Position numbers and translations under genes: made by a program. 35,538 nucleotides of DNA from Halanaerobium kushneri (GTDB lineage Bacteria > Bacillota > Halanaerobiia > Halanaerobiales > Halanaerobiaceae). The stretch lies in the NCBI RefSeq assembly GCF_900156285.1, contig NZ_FTNC01000024.1, positions 1 to 35,538 of the forward strand, read 5' to 3'. Each line of letters opens with the position of its first letter. Positions within the stretch are counted from its first letter, which is position 1. The notes beneath the pieces were generated by a model, which made no database searches, was not told the DNA's origin, and was given only the letters and a program-made list of their open reading frames with translations. Shown here piece by piece: positions 32,480 to 35,538 of the stretch.

Positions 32480-32523
32480 AGTTATTGAATTAGTTAGAAT
32501 AAAAGTAAAAACTTAGAGTTATA

Positions 32524-32555
32524 TTAAAAAGGAGCCCTTCTGGGCTCCTTTTTAA
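32524..32555. terminator. Two-way terminator between rhodanese and ABC operon
   Basis: TTAAAAAGGAGCCC (32524-32537) and GGGCTCCTTTTTAA (32542-32555) pair perfectly over 14 bases around TTCT, with T runs on both strands. It ends both convergent transcripts. Confidence 0.93.
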
Positions 32556-32573
32556 AGTTAAATAAATTAAAAG

Positions 32574-33368
32574 TCAATCAATTTGACTGTGAATAATATC
32601 CATAATTTCATTTTTAATTTTAAAATAATCATCATTATAAATTACTTCCTTAGTTCCTTTTGCCAATATCTGATTTGTAAAATCAAGATCAAAGATCTTT
32701 ATAATTTCTCCTGGCTGTTTGGACATTACAACGACTCTATTGGCTAGTAACAGGGCCTCATCTACATCATGGGTAATAAAAAAGATTGTGGTGTTGTTTT
32801 CTTCCCAGATATTACGGATTAAATTCTGCATATTTTCTCTGGTCAAAGCGTCTAAGGCTCCAAAGGGTTCATCCATTAGAACAACCTGAGGATAATTGGC
32901 CAGCACCCTGGCAATAGCTACCCTCTGTTTCATTCCTCCAGACAATTCAAAAGTGTAATTATCACCAAATCCACTTAAATTAACTTCATCTAAAAAATAT
33001 TCACGAATTTCTTTAATTTTAGCCTTTGGCAGATTTCGCATTTTAGGTCCAAATTCCACATTTTCATTAACTGTCATCCAGGGATAAAGGGTAGGAGATT
33101 GAAAAACAACCCCCCGATGCCAGTCAGGTTCATCAACTTCTTCTCCCTGCATTAAAACCTGGCCAGAACTTGGTTTTACATAGCCAGCAATGCATTTAAG
33201 TAGGGAACTCTTACCACAGCCGGAAGGGCCCAGAACACAGATGAACTCACCTTTATTAATTTCTAAGTTGATATTTTTAAGGGCAAGAGTAGAATTAATG
33301 CTTTCACCATATTCCAGGCTCATATTTTTAATTTTTATTAAGCTCTCTTTTTTTGCTTGAGCAGACAT
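32574..33368 (-). CDS. NitT/TauT-type ABC transporter ATP-binding protein
   Basis: The 264-residue ATPase has Walker A GPSGCGKSS, Q-loop VVFQSPTLYPWMTV, signature LSGGMKQRVAIARV, Walker B VVLMDEPFGALDALT and the switch histidine FFITHDVDEALLLA. It belongs to the SsuB/TauB/NrtD family of importer ATPases. It is the last gene of a three-gene minus-strand operon (permease, binding protein, ATPase), 62 bases after the binding-protein gene, with ribosome site AGGAAAGGA. A two-way terminator follows. Confidence 0.94.
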   Translation of the reverse strand: MSAQAKKESLIKIKNMSLEYGESINSTLALKNINLEINKGEFICVLGPSGCGKSSLLKCIAGYVKPSSGQVLMQGEEVDEPDWHRGVVFQSPTLYPWMTVNENVEFGPKMRNLPKAKIKEIREYFLDEVNLSGFGDNYTFELSGGMKQRVAIARVLANYPQVVLMDEPFGALDALTRENMQNLIRNIWEENNTTIFFITHDVDEALLLANRVVVMSKQPGEIIKIFDLDFTNQILAKGTKEVIYNDDYFKIKNEIMDIIHSQID

Positions 33369-33430
33369 AAAATATATCCTTTCCTGATTAGCTTCACTTT
33401 TAATTACTAAATTGGATTATCAATTTTAAA

Positions 33431-34516
33431 TTAATTATTTTCTTCATTTTCCAGTGACATTTTAATATATTCTGAATTAACATATTCATTGAATGCTTCC
33501 TGAGAAGGAGATTCTTCAATTGAACCCTGATTCTGCAAGAAGTCAGAAGTATCTTTCATTACAGTGGCAAAGTTTCCTGGCTGCTCCACTGAGCCAAAAA
33601 ACTCACCGCTTAAAAGTTCTTCTCTTGTTTTCCAGGTTGTACCTCGCATCTGGTGCAGAGCAACCTCAGCTTCTAGACCAAGTTCATTTCCAGCAATTTT
33701 TGCAGCTTTTTCTGGATCATTTCTATAAATATCTCCGGCTTTAGTTAATGCAGAAATAAAATCAGCAACCAATTCTGGATATTCTTCCGAAAATCTTTTG
33801 CGAACAACTTCAACATTGGCTGTGATATAACCTTTTTCAGCCATTTCTCTGCTGTCTGTTAAAGTTGTACCACTTTCTAAAAGCTGAGCCAGAGTCGGCT
33901 GCCAGGTATAAGCTGCCTGAACATCTCCTCGTTCCCAGGCAGCTACAATTTCGGCTGTCTGCATATCTAAAAGCTGAACATCTTTTTCAATACCTGCTTC
34001 TTTTAAAACATTTAACAGAATATAATGGGCAGTAGAAGCAAAGGGGACTGCGATTCTTTTTCCGACTAAATCTTCAATATCTTCAATTCCAGAGCCGTCT
34101 TTGACTGCTAAAGCTTCATTTTCACCCAGGACTTCATGGATCCAGACTAATTCAACATTGAGTTCGCGGGCCAGAGCAGTAATTGCATTGGTATTACCCA
34201 TGGTAGCGAAATCAATACTTCCAGAAGCAAGAGCCTGATTGGCTTCTACACCTGAGTCAAAAACTCTTGTATTAACTTCTATCCCCCGCGTAGTAAAATA
34301 TTCGTCAAAAAATCCTTCTGCCAGAGCGATAGTTTCATCATTTGGAACTCTCAAAACCCCCAAATTTATCTCTTTAGGTAATGATTCCTGGACAGCTGCA
34401 TTTTCTGTTTCTGAACTGCCATTTTTCGACTGTTCAGTACCACAGGCTGTTAAAGTTAATGCAAGTGCTGTTATTAGAAATAGTAAAATTAGTTTTTTAA
34501 AGAAAGTCTTTTTCAT
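33431..34516 (-). CDS. NitT/TauT-type ABC substrate-binding lipoprotein
   Basis: The 361-residue product has a lipobox LTAC with lipidated C25. The mature domain matches TauA/SsuA proteins: INLGVLRVPNDETIALAEGF, then ALASGSIDFATMGNTNAITA, VGKRIAVPFASTAHYILLN and AAWERGDVQAAYTWQPTLAQ, then LESGTTLTDSREMA. It binds taurine, sulfonates or related small acids at the outer face of the membrane. I favour a sulfur compound because two rhodanese genes lie next door, but no monooxygenase or desulfonating gene is present, so this is inference. The ribosome site TTGGAGG is well placed. Confidence 0.92.
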   Translation of the reverse strand: MKKTFFKKLILLFLITALALTLTACGTEQSKNGSSETENAAVQESLPKEINLGVLRVPNDETIALAEGFFDEYFTTRGIEVNTRVFDSGVEANQALASGSIDFATMGNTNAITALARELNVELVWIHEVLGENEALAVKDGSGIEDIEDLVGKRIAVPFASTAHYILLNVLKEAGIEKDVQLLDMQTAEIVAAWERGDVQAAYTWQPTLAQLLESGTTLTDSREMAEKGYITANVEVVRKRFSEEYPELVADFISALTKAGDIYRNDPEKAAKIAGNELGLEAEVALHQMRGTTWKTREELLSGEFFGSVEQPGNFATVMKDTSDFLQNQGSIEESPSQEAFNEYVNSEYIKMSLENEENN

Positions 34517-34601
34517 TTTTTTACCTCCAAATTTATAATAGCTGTCATTTTATATATACATTAATTTAAATCTAAAAACTTAGAATTTTAGTTAAGCATT
34601 A

Positions 34602-35465
34602 TTAGACATGACCTTTCCAGAAAATAATCTTTCTTTCCAGGAATCTTAATCCTGCATCAATTATGACACCTGTGATTCCCATAACTATTATACCAACAAA
34701 GATTACATCACTTTTCAAAAAATTAGATGCATCTAAAACCATCCAGCCAATACCAGAAGTCGCAGCAACCATTTCGGAAGAAACGAGAGTAGTGTAGGCA
34801 ACTCCAAAAGCTGTTCTAATTCCAGTAAAAATTTCAGGCAGAGAAGCAGGCAGCACAATTTTGAAAAAAACATCTTTTTGAGCTGCTCCCAGTGATCTGG
34901 CACTTAATACAAAATCCTGATTCAACTTTCTAACTGCAGAAACACAGGCAATGTAAATCGGTGCAAAAGCAGCTAAGAATAAGAGAATCTGCTTAGAAGT
35001 ATCATCTATTCCAAACCAGAGTACCAAGAGAGTATAATAGGCAAGTGGTGGCAGTGGTCGATAAAACTCAACTACGGAATCAATCACTGCTTCTACTTTA
35101 TCAAAATAACCGCTTAAAAGCCCGAGTGGAACCGCACTAAATATTGCAAAGAATAATGCAACAAATAAGCGTTTAAAACTGGCACCTAAATGAAGCCAGA
35201 GAGGCACTCCATTATAACCCTCATCTAAAATTCTTAAAAAAGCTCTCCAGACTCTAAGTGGACCGGGCAGTAATGTTGGGGTGAAAATTTCAAGTTTGGT
35301 AATAATATACCAGACAAGAAAAATAGCAGCCCAGGTCAAAATTGTTAGTGCTTTTTCAGTTTTAGTTTTTTTGTTTTTAGCTGTTTCTCTATTTATATTC
35401 TGACTTGAAGTATTATCAGTAGAGTTTTGAGCCTGATTTCTCCTTTTTTTATTATTTAAAGCCAT
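34602..35465 (-). CDS. NitT/TauT-type ABC transporter permease
   Basis: The 287-residue product has a hydrophilic, asparagine/lysine-rich N-terminus of about 38 residues, then about six membrane segments. The EAA-like loop is at about 185-225 (SARSLGAAQKDVFFKIVLPA, then SLPEIFTGIRTAFGVAYT). It is the SsuC/TauC-type permease and the first gene of the minus-strand transporter operon; the binding-protein gene follows after 85 bases. The start codon at 35465 follows AAGGACG. The sequence beyond it (35466-35538) is too short to place a promoter with confidence. Confidence 0.92.
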   Translation of the reverse strand: MALNNKKRRNQAQNSTDNTSSQNINRETAKNKKTKTEKALTILTWAAIFLVWYIITKLEIFTPTLLPGPLRVWRAFLRILDEGYNGVPLWLHLGASFKRLFVALFFAIFSAVPLGLLSGYFDKVEAVIDSVVEFYRPLPPLAYYTLLVLWFGIDDTSKQILLFLAAFAPIYIACVSAVRKLNQDFVLSARSLGAAQKDVFFKIVLPASLPEIFTGIRTAFGVAYTTLVSSEMVAATSGIGWMVLDASNFLKSDVIFVGIIVMGITGVIIDAGLRFLERKIIFWKGHV

Positions 35466-35538
35466 AATTTACACGTCCTTATAATTATCACAAGCATTTT
35501 GAACAATGGTTATATACTATCATCAAAGATATCATATT

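Noticed and set aside
35485-35513. Minus-strand TTGTTC-17-TATAAG promoter-like sequence before the permease
   Set aside because: The -10 box overlaps the ribosome site AAGGACG and leaves almost no leader, so it is unlikely to drive this gene.

Overview
The window looks like chromosomal DNA of an anaerobic, salt-adapted, diderm Firmicute of the order Halanaerobiales, probably Halanaerobium or a close relative. This is inferred from gene content, not proven. The DNA is A/T-rich with AGGAGG-type ribosome sites and several TTG starts. The genes include ferredoxin-type Mrp/MinD ATPases with a DUF5320 protein, a YcbB-type L,D-transpeptidase, a sodium/proline symporter, an OxlT-like transporter, outer-envelope style sugar genes, and periplasmic rhodaneses paired with a sulfonate-type ABC transporter. 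No rRNA, tRNA, CRISPR array, insertion sequence or prophage was seen, and no gene-free stretch exceeds 300 bases.

Layout. 1-1900: end of an Fe-S/MinD-type gene cluster (two ATPases, a broken NifX-like gene, a DUF5320 protein) closed by a large hairpin. 2.0-9.9 kb: MarR regulator, two exported cell-wall enzymes (L,D-transpeptidase, M15 peptidase), acyl-CoA synthetase, protein-isoaspartate methyltransferase, PutP and exonuclease III, ending in a strong two-way terminator. 9.9-14.1 kb: MFS antiporter (minus strand), geranylgeranyl-reductase-like flavoprotein, diacylglycerol-kinase-like lipid kinase and a small secreted protein (minus). 14.3-19.0 kb: PAS-only sensor plus FapA-like protein, a short CvfB-like RNA-binding protein and a DUF3298 protein. 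19.1-20.9 kb: an SOS-type pair, a UvrX-like Y-family polymerase and a YolD-like protein, facing each other, each with LexA-like boxes. The polymerase gene carries a one-base frameshift in a run of eight A.

21.0-30.3 kb is the most interesting part. A dTDP-glucose 4,6-dehydratase is followed by a LysR regulator and a tight run: WecE-like sugar aminotransferase, ArnC-like glycosyltransferase, ATP-grasp ligase, and the lipoprotein, permease and ATPase of a NitT/TauT-type importer. A GT39-type membrane glycosyltransferase lies tail-to-tail and overlaps the last gene. Read together, the genes could make dTDP-4-amino-4,6-dideoxygalactose (dTDP-Fuc4N), modify its amine with the ATP-grasp enzyme, load it on polyprenyl phosphate and transfer it to an envelope acceptor. 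The logic resembles the Arn pathway, with an importer built into the same operon. This is a hypothesis from gene families and context.

30.5-35.5 kb: two exported rhodanese proteins converge with a second NitT/TauT-type ABC operon (permease, binding lipoprotein, ATPase on the minus strand). A two-way terminator separates them. The set suggests uptake and handling of a sulfur compound.
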